Positions 45,401 to 53,295 of a stretch of DNA of 64,000 nt are shown here, piece by piece. Every line of letters starts with the position of its first letter. Position 1 is the first letter of the stretch. Under the pieces are notes generated by a model. That model had not been told where the DNA came from. It ran no database searches and saw only the letters and a program-made list of their open reading frames with translations. The position numbers were made by a program, and so were the translations under genes. The stretch comes from Chersky-840 sp963838775 (GTDB lineage Bacteria; Actinomycetota; Acidimicrobiia; Acidimicrobiales; UBA8190): the NCBI GenBank assembly GCA_963838775.1, contig CAWISP010000038.1, positions 6,245 to 70,244 of the forward strand, written 5' to 3'.

Positions 45401-47273
45401 CGACAACACCGGGGGATCGGGGGTGGCCGCCACGTATTACACCACCGACGGAAGCAACCCGACTACGAGCCCGACCGCCACCATGTACAGCGCACCGTTC
45501 ACGGTGTCGAGCACGGCCACGGTGAAGTTCTTCTCACTCGACAAAGCGGGCAACGCCGAAGCCGTGCACTCCCAGACCATCCAGATCGACACGGTGCCAC
45601 CGGCGACCACGATCGCCTGCAACGGCACGAGCTGCTCCACCGGGTGGTACAACGCCCCGGTGCAGGTGACGCTGGCGGCCACTGACAATGCCGGCGGGTC
45701 GGGGGTGGCGGCCACGTACTACACCACCAACGGGTCGACGCCCACCACCTCGAGCACGGTGTACAGCACACCGTTCACGGTGTCGAGCACGGCCACAGTG
45801 AAGTTCTTCTCGGTGGACAACGCCGGCAATGCCGAAGTGGTGAAGTCCCAGCTCGTCCAGATCGACATGGTGCCTCCGACGACGACGGCCTTGTGCAACG
45901 CCACGGCTTGCTCGGCGTGGTACAAGGCCCCAGTGCAGGTCACGCTGTCGGCCACCGACAACGCCGGGGGATCGGGAGTGGCGGCCACCTACTACACCAC
46001 CGACGGATCCACGCCTACCACCTCGAGCACCGTCTACAGCGCACCGTTCACGGTGTCGAGCACGTCCACGGTGAAGTTCTTCTCGCTCGACAAGGCCGGC
46101 AACACCGAAACCGTGAAGTCCCAGGCCATCCAGATCGACACGGTGCCACCGGCGACCACGATCGCCTGTAATGCCACGACCTGCTCCACCGGGTGGTACA
46201 AGGCGTCGGTGTCGGTGACGCTGGCGGCCACCGACAACACCGGGGGATCGGGGGTGGCGGCCACCTACTACACCACCAACGGGTCGACGCCCACCACCTC
46301 GAGCACGGTCTACAGCAAGGCGTTCACCCTGTCGAGCACGGCCACGGTGAAGTTCTTCTCGGTGGACAAAGCCGGCAATGCCGAAGCCGTGAAGTCCCAG
46401 ACGATCCAGATCGACACGGTGGCTCCGACCACCACGATCGCCTGTAACGCCACGGCCTGCTCCACCGGGTGGTACGTCGCGCCCGTGCAGGTGATGCTGG
46501 CGGCTACCGACAATGCCGGGGGATCGGGGGTGGCGGCCACCTACTACACCACCAACGGCTCGACGCCCACCACCTCGAGCACGGTGTACAGCACACCGTT
46601 CACGGTGCCGAGCACGGCCACGGTGAAGTTCTTCTCGGTAGACAAAGCCGGCAATGCCGAAGCCGTGAAGTCCCAGGCCATCAAGATCGACACGGTGGCT
46701 CCGACCACCACGATCGCCTGCAACGCCGCGACCTGCTCCACCGGGTGGTACAAGGCATCGGTGTCGGTGACGCTGGCGGCCACCGACAACACCGGGGGAT
46801 CGGGGGTGGCGTCCACCTACTACACCACCGACGGCTCGACGCCCACCACCTCGAGCACCGTCTACAGCAAGGCGTTCACGGTGTCGAGCACGGCCACGGT
46901 GAAGTTCTTCTCGTTGGACAAAGCGGGCAACGCCGAAGCCGTGAAGTCCCAGACGATCCAGATCGACGGGGTCGCACCGACGGTCGCGCTCACGGCACCG
47001 ACGAACGGATCGAGCTTCACACAGGGGACCATCGTCACGATCACTGCCAGTGCCACCGACAGTGGAACGGGGTCGGGGGCGCCCTCCGGGGTCGCACAGG
47101 TCGTGTTCTTCGTGGACGGCACAACCAAGATCGCGACGGTTACCACCGCTCCGTATCAGACAACGTGGAGCACAGCCGGTGTGACCAAGGGAACGCACAC
47201 GTTGACGGCGGTGGCCACCGACGTGGCCGGCAACTCCAAGACATCGACGGCGATCTCGGTGACGATCAACTGA
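39453..47273 (+). CDS. Giant secreted NodB-like/CHB_HEX-repeat protein (long paralogue)
   Basis: A 2606-residue exported protein. Residues 1-34 are a signal peptide. NodB-like domain 1 spans about 36-270, two CHB_HEX-type repeats 275-465, NodB-like domain 2 467-720, a third repeat 722-812 and the phosphatase-like domain 816-1115. So far it is nearly identical to the protein at 32572-35943, with the same catalytic losses (TFDND? reads AFDND here; GGKTVDG; GHTLNE; PSPGDKDF; YYEANRW; NGSDHWYERF). It then adds 15 tandem repeats (1124-2507) and ends with a bacterial Ig-like domain (VALTAPTNGSSF to ISVTIN). No LPXTG or membrane anchor is seen at the C-terminus. Likely an extended surface or matrix protein binding carbohydrate. 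Confidence 0.88.
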   Translation: MKSDRVRGPAWRVAAPVVCLMLVVGGALLAATAGATTPTVVSLAFDNDALSQYTLGYQQALQPHGVNATFYVNSGTVGRTTTLSWSQLSTLASAGDEIGGKTVDGTTLTTLTAAQQIAEICNDRQAFVGHGLNPVSFAYPGGAFNASIETEVENCGYGNARTAGSLSPTGPTYAGALPPKTFLALPAYAPGGQITLANLESLVTGAAAHGGGWIPIVIQKVCSQTLDPSDYATCTASSGWVDLGDLNTFLSWVQNAGQTGGAPAGSVFNTIKATAVSADTSPPVTTILCNAAPCVSTTYTGTVNVALSAIDIGSGVASTHYTTDGTTPTLSSPTYVGPFNVTASTTIEYASWDNAGNAEAAHSQTIQLREAVDTTPPTTTISCNGAPCSSTGYTASAPVTVALTAVDNPGGWGVANTYYTTDGSTPTTSSPIYTGPFTVKQNTTVSFFSTDLAGNAEQPHTQMISFTTVVSLTFDDGIANQFPLAFQMALQPAHVNGTFFVNTGVLDNGGTMAYPQLTALNNAGNEIAGHTLNEFNMTSTTDLPTLTNEACGDRQNLVNHGFYPTSFAYPYGSYNALAESVVQSCGYTAGRAAGGIDTAGPGAGPLYAESIPPKNTLAIRTLYNEPPYPGATAPPLLLANIENSIIAASQNGGGWVPIVFHQICSQTYDPTNYTTCIGSTWGPVELATLQSLIAWLQNAGQPGGAPQGTQIKTMSQVVNGPDTQAPVTTLDCDGSPCQSSAYNGSTTVSLPATDPGGSGVAATYYTTDGSTPTTSSPVYTEPFTISSPTTVEFFSMDNAGNTEAFHTQLVQVQPNPDPVIGSAGGIACDPDQAGYNFGLGTATDCQDAATANLLTGVDAVLPVGDDQYFCGGLSAFEQSYGPTWGTKKSITYPSPGDKDFDTSGGTDCPTTPGLGYQQYFSGSGGALGSAVPSVVNVNDSTGYYSYNLGTWHIIALNSGICSDGDPALCGPGSAQDLWLQQDLAHDTAQCTLAYYEANRWASTASGGESDQSQVQQLWQDLYDGGVSVVLNGSDHWYERFAPLNASGQIDNTHGVREFIEGTGGQGLDTPGPEVPQSQVLNATTHGVMKFTLHNGSYSWQFINDGQSTFTDSGSAACNTKDSTPPTTTLSTSPSPSSTGWYHTPVQVTLSAADNAGGTGVAATYYTTDGSTPTTSSTAYSAPFTVSSTSTVKFFSVDNAGNAEAVNSQSIQIDTVPPTTSIACNGTSCSTGWYNAPVQVTLSATDNAGGSGVAATYYTTDGSTPTTSSTAYSAPFTVSSTSTVKFLSVDNAGNTEPVNSQAVQIDTVAPTTTASCNATACSSGWYNAPVQVTLAATDNAGGSGVAATYYTTDGSDPTTSATATAYSAPFTVSSTATVKFFSLDKAGNAEAVKSQTIQIDTGAPTTTIACNGTSCSTGWYNAPVQVSLSATDSAGGSGVAVTYYTTDGSTPTTSSPVYSTPFTVSSTATVKFFSVNNAGNAEAVNSQAIQIDTVPPATTMSCNGTSCSSGWYNASVQVTLSATDNAGGSGVAATYYTTDGSTPTTSSPAYSAPFTVSSTSTVKFFSLDQAGNAEAVNAQTVQIDTTAPTTTIACNATTCSTGWYSAAVQVTLAATDSAGGSGVAATYYTTDGSTPTTSSPAYSAPFTVSSTATVKFFSVNEAGNAEAVNSQAIQIDTVPPATTMSCNGTGCSAGWYNASVQVTLSATDNTGGSGVAATYYTTDGSVPTTSSPAYSAPFTVSSTATVKFFSVDNAGNAEAVNAQAIQIDMVPPATTIACNGTSCSAGWYKASVSVTLAATDNTGGSGVAATYYTTDGSDPTTSPTATVYSAPFTVSSTATVKFFSLDKAGNAEAVKSQTIQIDTVPPATTIACNGTSCSAGWYNAAVQVTLSATDNAGGSGVAATYYTTDGSTPTTSSPVYSAPFTVSSTATVKFFSVDNAGNAEAVKSQAVQIDTVPPTTTALCDATACSTWYKAPVQVTLSATDNTGGSGVAATYYTTDGSNPTTSPTATMYSAPFTVSSTATVKFFSLDKAGNAEAVHSQTIQIDTVPPATTIACNGTSCSTGWYNAPVQVTLAATDNAGGSGVAATYYTTNGSTPTTSSTVYSTPFTVSSTATVKFFSVDNAGNAEVVKSQLVQIDMVPPTTTALCNATACSAWYKAPVQVTLSATDNAGGSGVAATYYTTDGSTPTTSSTVYSAPFTVSSTSTVKFFSLDKAGNTETVKSQAIQIDTVPPATTIACNATTCSTGWYKASVSVTLAATDNTGGSGVAATYYTTNGSTPTTSSTVYSKAFTLSSTATVKFFSVDKAGNAEAVKSQTIQIDTVAPTTTIACNATACSTGWYVAPVQVMLAATDNAGGSGVAATYYTTNGSTPTTSSTVYSTPFTVPSTATVKFFSVDKAGNAEAVKSQAIKIDTVAPTTTIACNAATCSTGWYKASVSVTLAATDNTGGSGVASTYYTTDGSTPTTSSTVYSKAFTVSSTATVKFFSLDKAGNAEAVKSQTIQIDGVAPTVALTAPTNGSSFTQGTIVTITASATDSGTGSGAPSGVAQVVFFVDGTTKIATVTTAPYQTTWSTAGVTKGTHTLTAVATDVAGNSKTSTAISVTIN
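42822..46973 (+). repeat. Array of 15 repeats of about 276 bp in the giant gene
   Basis: Each unit encodes about 92 residues: a start such as PPATTIACNGTSCSTGWY with two Cys six or seven residues apart, then VQVTLSATDNAGGSGVAATYYTTDGS, a YSAPFTVSSTATVKFFS strand and AGNAEAVKSQTIQID. Units 3, 8 and 10 carry an extra SDPTTSATAT-like insert; units 10 and 12 lack a residue near the second Cys. Nucleotide similarity between units is very high, so unit number may vary by recombination. Confidence 0.92.
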
Positions 47274-47428
47274 CGATCGACGTCGGATGCTTTACCCAGA
47301 TCGCTCCACGTAGAGAAGTCAGCCACAAGGTGAGGTAGGCCGGCTAACGATGCCGCAGGTGCTTCGATAGCGAGAACTCAGCAGATCTATCGGCACGGAC
47401 GATGATTCTTCGTTCAGAGGGGGGACAC

Positions 47429-48811
47429 GTGAACTTCAGCGACAGCGACACCCTCCATCTCCTGTTGACGCTGGCCGCCGTGATCGCTGCCGCCCATGCT
47501 GTAGGCTTCCTCTTTGTCAGGCTGCACCAACCGCGAGTCGCCGGTGAAATCATCGGTGGGATGCTTCTGGGCCCAACCCTGCTCGGGTGGCTACTTCCCC
47601 ATCTAGCCCATGAGATTGTAGCCGGGAGCGCACCCACGACGGCCGTGCTCGGGGCCCTCTATCAGCTCGGCCAGTTGCTACTGATGTACTGCGCCGGAGC
47701 GGCACTGCGTTCTCAGCGCCGCCGCGGTGACGAGCGGACCATCTCGCTGATCGCGTTGATCGGCAACGTCCTACCTTTCGCGGCCGGTGCTGCTTTTCTC
47801 CTCGTGCTGAACCCGTCAGGGTTAATGGGGACGGCGCGGAATCACACGGCATTTCTCCTTGTCTTCTCATGCGGCATCGCAGTGACCAGTATCCCGGTTA
47901 TCTCTCGCATTCTGGCCGACCTAGGGCTACTGCGGACCTCGTTCGCACGAATTGTTCTCAGCGTCGCGCTCATCGACGATGTGGTCCTGTACGTCATTCT
48001 CAGCATCGCGCTCGGCCTGGTCGCCCCCAGCCATGGAGACCAGTTCACCCTGCCGAGCATGATCTCGATCCAGCCGGACAGCGCAGTGTCTGACGCCTAT
48101 TACGTGATCGTGTCGATCGCCATCTTCGGACTTCCGCTTGCGCTGGGACGCTCCTTCGTTGAGCGCGTCGGGTCGCTGCGACTCAATGTCCTTGGGCGCA
48201 GCAACGCCCTCGCCTTCCAGGTTGTGTTCATGATGGTCTTGACGAGCATTGCCCTCTTCCTCGGCATATCACCGATTTTCGGTGCTTTCATCGCGGGCAT
48301 CTTGGCGAGCACGCTCTCGAACAGAGGAGATGGTTCTGGGACGGTCTCCATCGAGGCGGTGCGAGCCCAGGCAACGATCCAGAGCTTCTCCTTTGGCTTC
48401 TTCATTCCGATCTACTTCGCCATCGTCGGCCTAAAACTCGACCTCATCCACCAGTTCGATATCCCCTTCTTCGCGGTGTTTCTGATCTACGCCTGTTTCG
48501 TCAAAGCTCTGAGCGTCTATGCCAGTGCTCGACTTGCGGGTGAAAAGCGAGACAGCGCGGTCAACCTGGCGGTGGCTCTCAATGCGCGCGGCGGTCCGGC
48601 GATCGTCCTAGCTTCGGTAGCGCTCAGCGCGCACATCATCGCGGAGACGTTCTACGTCGACCTGGTCCTGTTGGCGCTCGTCACCTCGATGATGGCTGGG
48701 ACGTGGCTTGACGGCGTGCTTCGGCGCGGGACATTCTTCGACGAACTGCGACCACGCAATGCGGCCACCGATATGGCACCGGAGTCCAGGCAGGTCGCGA
48801 CCGGGATCTAG
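47429..48811 (+). CDS. Cation/proton antiporter, CPA2-type
   Basis: A 460-residue membrane protein with about 12-13 hydrophobic segments. HQPRVAGEIIGGMLLGPTLLG near the N-terminus, VLSVALIDDVVLYVILSIALG with the paired Asp of the ion path, and FGAFIAGILAS are typical of Kef/NapA-type exchangers; a C-terminal segment LNARGGPAIVLASVAL is also conserved. There is no TrkA-N or TrkA-C regulatory domain. The GTG at 47429 follows a strong purine-rich AGAGGGGGG. It probably exchanges Na+ or K+ for H+. It stands alone after the giant gene. Confidence 0.9.
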   Translation: MNFSDSDTLHLLLTLAAVIAAAHAVGFLFVRLHQPRVAGEIIGGMLLGPTLLGWLLPHLAHEIVAGSAPTTAVLGALYQLGQLLLMYCAGAALRSQRRRGDERTISLIALIGNVLPFAAGAAFLLVLNPSGLMGTARNHTAFLLVFSCGIAVTSIPVISRILADLGLLRTSFARIVLSVALIDDVVLYVILSIALGLVAPSHGDQFTLPSMISIQPDSAVSDAYYVIVSIAIFGLPLALGRSFVERVGSLRLNVLGRSNALAFQVVFMMVLTSIALFLGISPIFGAFIAGILASTLSNRGDGSGTVSIEAVRAQATIQSFSFGFFIPIYFAIVGLKLDLIHQFDIPFFAVFLIYACFVKALSVYASARLAGEKRDSAVNLAVALNARGGPAIVLASVALSAHIIAETFYVDLVLLALVTSMMAGTWLDGVLRRGTFFDELRPRNAATDMAPESRQVATGI

Positions 48812-48930
48812 ATGGCGTGTCTCGCCGTCGTCGACGATACTGAATCGGCTGGCAATAGATGTTGGGTTCGTGGCTCCAATCGGGCACGGATCACCGCGAC
48901 AGTGACCAGAGCCGAGCGGAATAGCTCGCA

Positions 48931-49084
48931 GCTGAGCGATAGCGGATGGGTCAGGTCGGCGGTGAGCCCGTCACCTTCCGAGTGACTCCGCTCTGGCAGT
49001 CGGAGCGTCGCCCATCCGGCTCCGGGCTGATCTCGATCGGCCTTAGGTTGGTCGGGCTGGCCCCGTCAGGGCGCACAGAACCGG
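48931..49084 (-). repeat. Dispersed repeat, copy A
   Basis: Read on the minus strand this copy runs from ctgtgcgccctgacggggcc through gatgggcgacgctccg and aaggtgacgggctcacc to gacctgacccatccgctat and gctcagc. Its first 60 bases match copy D (60087) and the rest matches copies C, E and F. It fills most of the 337-bp gap after the antiporter gene. Confidence 0.75.
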
Positions 49085-49148
49085 CAGTTTCGGTCTGCCC
49101 CCGGGATCTCTTCCACTCTCCAGTTCGGGCCACCGACGGCAATATGGC

Positions 49149-49427
49149 CTACGGGATGGCGAAGTTGGGCGTGGTCTGCAGGTAATTGGAAATCTGCCAG
49201 TTGGCCTGTTGGCCATCGGTCTCGACGCGCTGGTCGAAGTTAAGGTTGAAGCTCGGATGTCCGTTGGCGGTGATCCCGCCGAGGATGATCGCCCCTGTCC
49301 AGTTGAGCGAGCTCGAGGCTCCGTTCATCGTGAGGTTCATGTGCGGGCCCCAGAACACGGCGTCGGCTGATCCGCCAATGGTGACGCCGCACCCATCGGT
49401 TACGTGTATCAGCAGATCATGATCACG
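49149..49427 (-). pseudogene. Orphan C-terminal gene fragment
   Basis: A frame open for 92 codons with no normal start: on the minus strand it begins just inside the end of the ABC permease gene. The sequence ADAVFWGPHMNLTMNGASS, then TGAIILGGITANGHPSFNL, reads as a beta-strand-rich C-terminus and recalls the end of pilus-associated PilX-like proteins, but I am not confident. No N-terminal part is present, so it is probably the stump of a gene lost by rearrangement next to repeat copy A. Confidence 0.4.
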
Positions 49428-50181
49428 TCACGTCCCGGCGCGCGAAAGTCCTTGTTGCTAACGCACAGAGGACCGCCGTTCCCCCGGCCAGGAGCAACCC
49501 GCCGGTAACGACGGTATGCCCGGCGGGAGCGCCGACGGTGGTGTGATAGCCGACCCACGAGGCGGCATCGGTAAAGAGCAACCACCGCGCGAAAGATGGC
49601 GCGGCCTGGACCGCCGTGTACTCGATCAGGACAAAATACGAGACGATGCCAATCACCGCCGCCGTCGTGCTCCGGCCGATTGCTGCCGCTGAGACGCCGA
49701 TGATCGACATTGCCGCCGTGAAGAAGACGCACCGCAACGTCATGGCCGCCATCGACAGGTACCAGGCGCCGTCAAGGACGCCGCCATTCCCGTGCACGAT
49801 GGCTGCCGGGAGCAAGGCAAGGATGAGCGCCAGCAGTATGATGGCGGTCAAGCCCGCGGTGACCAGCGCGCACGCACATGCGCGTGACGCCAGTACGAGG
49901 CGTCGACGGGGCTCCCAAGTCAGCAGGGTCGTCAGTGCCCGACTCGTGTAGTCGGCTCCGAGGGCCGAGGCGCCGAGGGTGTAGCAGGCGAAAGCCAAGG
50001 GAAGCACCGCGTCGGTCATTGCGCCACGCAGGCCAGTGCGCGTCGCAAACGGGTGATGGGCGGTATACAGGAACATGATCACGCCCATCGCAGCTACAAC
50101 CGCAACCCCGAAACCACCTATCACCCGGGTCATTGGCCGCCACAGGATCCTCTGGAGGTCCGCGGCGAAGAGATCGGTCAC
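49423..50181 (-). CDS. ABC-2-type transporter permease
   Basis: A 252-residue membrane protein with six hydrophobic segments (for example VIGGFGVAVVAAMGVIMFLY near residue 20 and VVTGGLLLAGGTAVLCALA near the end). Cytoplasmic DYTSRALTTLLTWEPRRR resembles the coupling region of ABC-2 permeases, where the ATPase binds. It overlaps the ATPase gene upstream by GTGA, so the two form one transporter of unknown substrate, probably an exporter. Confidence 0.82.
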   Translation of the reverse strand: MTDLFAADLQRILWRPMTRVIGGFGVAVVAAMGVIMFLYTAHHPFATRTGLRGAMTDAVLPLAFACYTLGASALGADYTSRALTTLLTWEPRRRLVLASRACACALVTAGLTAIILLALILALLPAAIVHGNGGVLDGAWYLSMAAMTLRCVFFTAAMSIIGVSAAAIGRSTTAAVIGIVSYFVLIEYTAVQAAPSFARWLLFTDAASWVGYHTTVGAPAGHTVVTGGLLLAGGTAVLCALATRTFARRDVT

Positions 50182-51236
50182 GGCAGAGCTCCGGCGTCGA
50201 CTGGTGCGGTAAGGCCAAAGAAGAAGTCTTCCAACGTGGGGGCGTCGAAGCGCAGCTCGTTTACGAACAGTCGCTCGGCGGCGAGCAGCTCGGTGATGCG
50301 CGCAGCGTTTGATGCAGGACAGCTCACGCGTAGCCGGCCATCGACGATCGTCACATTCAACCCGGCGGTGTCCAGAGCGATCCGCGCCGCCTCCAAGTCC
50401 GCGACTCCGACGAGTACGCCGCCGGCGCCGGCGCCGGCACTGGCAAGCAGGTCATGGATGGGGCCGACCGCAACACACCGACCCGCATCCATGACGGCAA
50501 CGTGGTCGCACATCTTCTCCGCTTCGTCGAGAAGGTGGCTTGAAACGATGACTGTGCGACCCTCACCCGCCAGCGAAATAAGCAGCCGGCGGATCTCTGC
50601 GATTCCGGCTGGGTCGAGGCCGTTGGCCGGCTCGTCGAGCACGACGACCTCCGGATCACGCAGGAGAGCAGCCGCGATCCCGAGCCGTTGGCGCATCCCG
50701 AGCGAGTAGGTGGCCACCGGGTCGTCGGCCCGCTCAGCCAGCCCAGCGGCGCGGAGCGCCCGCTCGACGCCGTCCGCTCCGATCCGGTCCAGCCGGGCCA
50801 ACAACGCCAGATTCCGTCGCCCTGTGAGAGACGGTGCAAGACCAGGCGTCTCAATCAGGGCACCGATCCGGCCGATCACACGATGCAAATCGGTGCTGCT
50901 GTCCACCCCGAGCACCCTGCAAAGGCCCGATGTCGGACGTATGAGCCCGAGCAGGCAGCGCAGCGCGGTTGTCTTGCCTGCACCGTTCCGACCCAGCACC
51001 CCGAACACGCCACCCGATGGCACAACCAGGTCGAGTTCGTCGAGGGCCAACCGACCACCGCCTCCGTGGCCGTACCACTTTGTGACACCGACCATCTCGA
51101 CGATCGCGTTCTTCGGCGGCGGTCCGACGACGATTCCGACCGGGCGGGTGGTACGGGGCTCACGGGCGCTGTCCCTCAGAGGCTGAGGGATCACGAGGGC
51201 TGACCTCTGATCCGACTTGACCGTGTCTTCGGGCAC
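50178..51236 (-). CDS. ABC transporter ATP-binding protein
   Basis: A 352-residue ATPase. Walker A GRNGAGKTTALR, the Q-loop region IGALIETPGLAPSLTGRRNL, signature YSLGMRQRLGIA, Walker B VVVLDEPANGLDP and the switch His in VSSHLLDE are all present. The LGMRQR type of signature is usual in drug, bacteriocin and lantibiotic exporters. The N-terminal 45 residues are unconserved, so the start may be the ATG of MVGVTKWYG. Its permease follows directly. Confidence 0.9.
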   Translation of the reverse strand: MPEDTVKSDQRSALVIPQPLRDSAREPRTTRPVGIVVGPPPKNAIVEMVGVTKWYGHGGGGRLALDELDLVVPSGGVFGVLGRNGAGKTTALRCLLGLIRPTSGLCRVLGVDSSTDLHRVIGRIGALIETPGLAPSLTGRRNLALLARLDRIGADGVERALRAAGLAERADDPVATYSLGMRQRLGIAAALLRDPEVVVLDEPANGLDPAGIAEIRRLLISLAGEGRTVIVSSHLLDEAEKMCDHVAVMDAGRCVAVGPIHDLLASAGAGAGGVLVGVADLEAARIALDTAGLNVTIVDGRLRVSCPASNAARITELLAAERLFVNELRFDAPTLEDFFFGLTAPVDAGALP

Positions 51237-51821
51237 GGCACCAGGCTCCCACAGCGGCGGTCGCTACTGACGATTCCTGCCATTCGCCGCCGCCGACCGA
51301 TGTCGCTGCCTCTTCCTAGCTCCCAATCCAATTGCGACCATCCGGTACTGCCGTACATGAAGGACTGGGATGTCCTGGTTGACCCATTTCACCGATCCAG
51401 CACCCGATCGGGATCACCCGGACTCGGGCGGGTGACGCCCCGTCTCCAGTGCCAAGTTCGTCCAAAGGTGACGGACTCGCCTCCGACCTGCCCCAACCGC
51501 TATTGCTCAGCGACGGTGATCCCGGTCGGGTCAATGTCCGACCCGGCTGCCCGACGCCGGTGCGATCCTCATGCACAAATGGGAGCACTGGACACGCATA
51601 GCCCCGATTGTGCGTGGATTCGGACCTTCGACCTGCGGTCCCGACCCCGACCGGCACTGGCTGTCGTCTTGCAACTTGAACTAGTCATGCCAAAGTTTGA
51701 ACTTTCCTGTGGGATTTCATCCGAGCTTTGCAGCTCCTCGAAGACCGCTTGAGGACGATGCCGATTGGCAAGAAGGGACCACGGGTAGCCTTCTCCGTGT
51801 GCGGCGGACCCGACTGAGATA
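51237..51821. other. Divergent region between two ABC loci, mostly repeat
   Basis: This 585-bp gap between divergent ABC genes is largely occupied by dispersed repeat copy B. The remaining 3' part (51611-51821) is less GC-rich and must contain the promoter of the gene at 51822. No gene is visible. Confidence 0.5.
51342..51610 (+). repeat. Dispersed repeat, copy B
   Basis: The longest uninterrupted copy, from ccggtactgccgtaca through atcacccggactcgggcggg, aaggtgacggactcgcctcc and ctattgctcagcgacg to gcatagccccgatt. The 5' block is shared with copy F and the 3' block with copy C. The interior is the most diverged of the set. Confidence 0.75.
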
Positions 51822-52994
51822 ATGGGACCCGGCCTGCTTCCCCTGCTCGTTCTCGCGGGACTCGTCTACGGCGTGTATCGCATCGTGAAGAACAGGAGAT
51901 CTCGCTCGGAGACTTTGCACGATGAGTGGCGCGCAATCCCTGAAGACGCGAACTCGGCTCTCCCATCCGAGGAACCGGCTGCGGTAGGCGCTGGCCCTCG
52001 TGATATTGGTTCGCCGCTGGGATCACCGACTGCTCCTTCCGCGGTCCGACGTAGCATTTCGCGCGATGGATGGGCGGTCGAGACTCATGGGCTCACGAAG
52101 CGTTTCGGGGAAAACGTCGCGGTAAACGGCGTCGAGCTACTGGTTCCCCGAGGATGCGCGTTCGGCTACCTCGGTCCGAATGGCGCCGGCAAGACCACGC
52201 TCATCCGGGTGCTCCTGGGACTCACCCACGCCGACGCGGGCACGATGTCCTTGCTTGGATACCTGGTTCCCAGGCATCGCGATAAGGCCCTGGCCCGAGT
52301 CGGAGCCATCGTCGACGAGCCGCGATTCCATGGCCATTTGACCGGGCGCCAGAATCTCCAGATCCTCGCCGCCGCACGCGAACCCGCTGCGCGCGACCGT
52401 ATCGGGTCGGCGCTCGATCGAGTCGGCCTCGTTCATCGCGCTGACGACCGTGTGTCGAAGTACTCGATGGGTATGCGTCAGCGCCTCGGCGTTGCGGCCT
52501 GCTTGATCGGGGACCCCCACCTACTCATCCTGGACGAGCCCATGAACGGACTTGACCCGGCTGGTATGCAGGCTATGCGAGAGATGATTTTGTCGCTGGT
52601 GGCCGAGGGGCGGACCGTGGTGTTGTCCTCGCATCTCCTCGACGAGGTCGAGCGCACTTGCGGTGCGGTGGCAATCGTGGACCGAGGCAAGATCGTCCGC
52701 CAGGGGGCGATCTCGGAACTGCTGGCCGGGGCGTCGCTCATGGTCCAGGTCGATTGCTCCGATCCCGATCGAGCGCGCGCGCTCGTCGACGCCGCTGACA
52801 TCGGGGCCGCTGTCGCCGTCGACCTTGACGGGCTGAGTGTTACCCTTCCGGCCGGGACGGGGCGCGACGTGGTGGCCGAGATCAACCGCGTTTTGGTCGT
52901 GGGCGGAGTCCCCGTGTACGGGATCCATGAAGTCCAAGCGTCCCTCGAATCGTGGTTCTTGCAGGTGACCAGTCGACTGGGGGAACCGCAGTGA
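51822..52994 (+). CDS. ABC transporter ATP-binding protein with N-terminal membrane segment
   Basis: A 390-residue protein. Residues 3-22 (PGLLPLLVLAGLVYGVYRIV) form a membrane helix, followed by a linker of about 65 residues, then a complete ATPase: LGPNGAGKTTLIR, IVDEPRFHGHLTGRQNL, YSMGMRQRLGVA, LLILDEPMNGLDP and LSSHLLDE. An N-terminal helix is unusual for this ATPase class and may result from fusion to a small DUF-like membrane gene. The stop overlaps a GTG by GTGA, as if a permease followed, but that frame closes after 22 codons. The ATPase may serve the permease at 49423 or be orphaned. Confidence 0.85.
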   Translation: MGPGLLPLLVLAGLVYGVYRIVKNRRSRSETLHDEWRAIPEDANSALPSEEPAAVGAGPRDIGSPLGSPTAPSAVRRSISRDGWAVETHGLTKRFGENVAVNGVELLVPRGCAFGYLGPNGAGKTTLIRVLLGLTHADAGTMSLLGYLVPRHRDKALARVGAIVDEPRFHGHLTGRQNLQILAAAREPAARDRIGSALDRVGLVHRADDRVSKYSMGMRQRLGVAACLIGDPHLLILDEPMNGLDPAGMQAMREMILSLVAEGRTVVLSSHLLDEVERTCGAVAIVDRGKIVRQGAISELLAGASLMVQVDCSDPDRARALVDAADIGAAVAVDLDGLSVTLPAGTGRDVVAEINRVLVVGGVPVYGIHEVQASLESWFLQVTSRLGEPQ

Positions 52995-53059
52995 CGGCCC
53001 TGGGCCCGATCCACCGTTCGGCCGGGTTGCCGGACGGCTCGTCCCACGACCACCGATGA
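52991..53059 (+). pseudogene. Possible truncated start of a permease gene
   Basis: A GTG overlapping the ATPase stop opens a 22-codon frame (MTALGPIHRSAG and onward) ending TGA at 53057. The GTGA coupling is the same as between real ATPase-permease pairs in this window, so this may be the remnant of the partner permease, lost when the neighbouring mobile element arrived. The peptide is too short to identify. Confidence 0.3.
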
Positions 53060-53295
53060 CCGTGGATGCCCACCAGGGCACTGATCGCCACCTGGGTTGA
53101 TGCAGCTGGCCGGCGAGTCTTGGTGGATGTTCGGGTAGATGTTGGAGGGAGCGCATCTAGCCGGGAATGAAGCCCCGGCGGGGTCGCACGCCACTTCCGG
53201 GTGGGGCGGTCGGTATCACTAGATATACCGCCCATCCTTGATGCTTCTCATGGCCTGCCACCGAGGCAGGTCGGAGGAGCGGAAGGAAGGGTTCT

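Noticed and set aside
42822..46973. The 276-bp repeats as a CRISPR array
   Set aside because: The period is far too long, the units are coding without unique spacers, and no cas genes are present.
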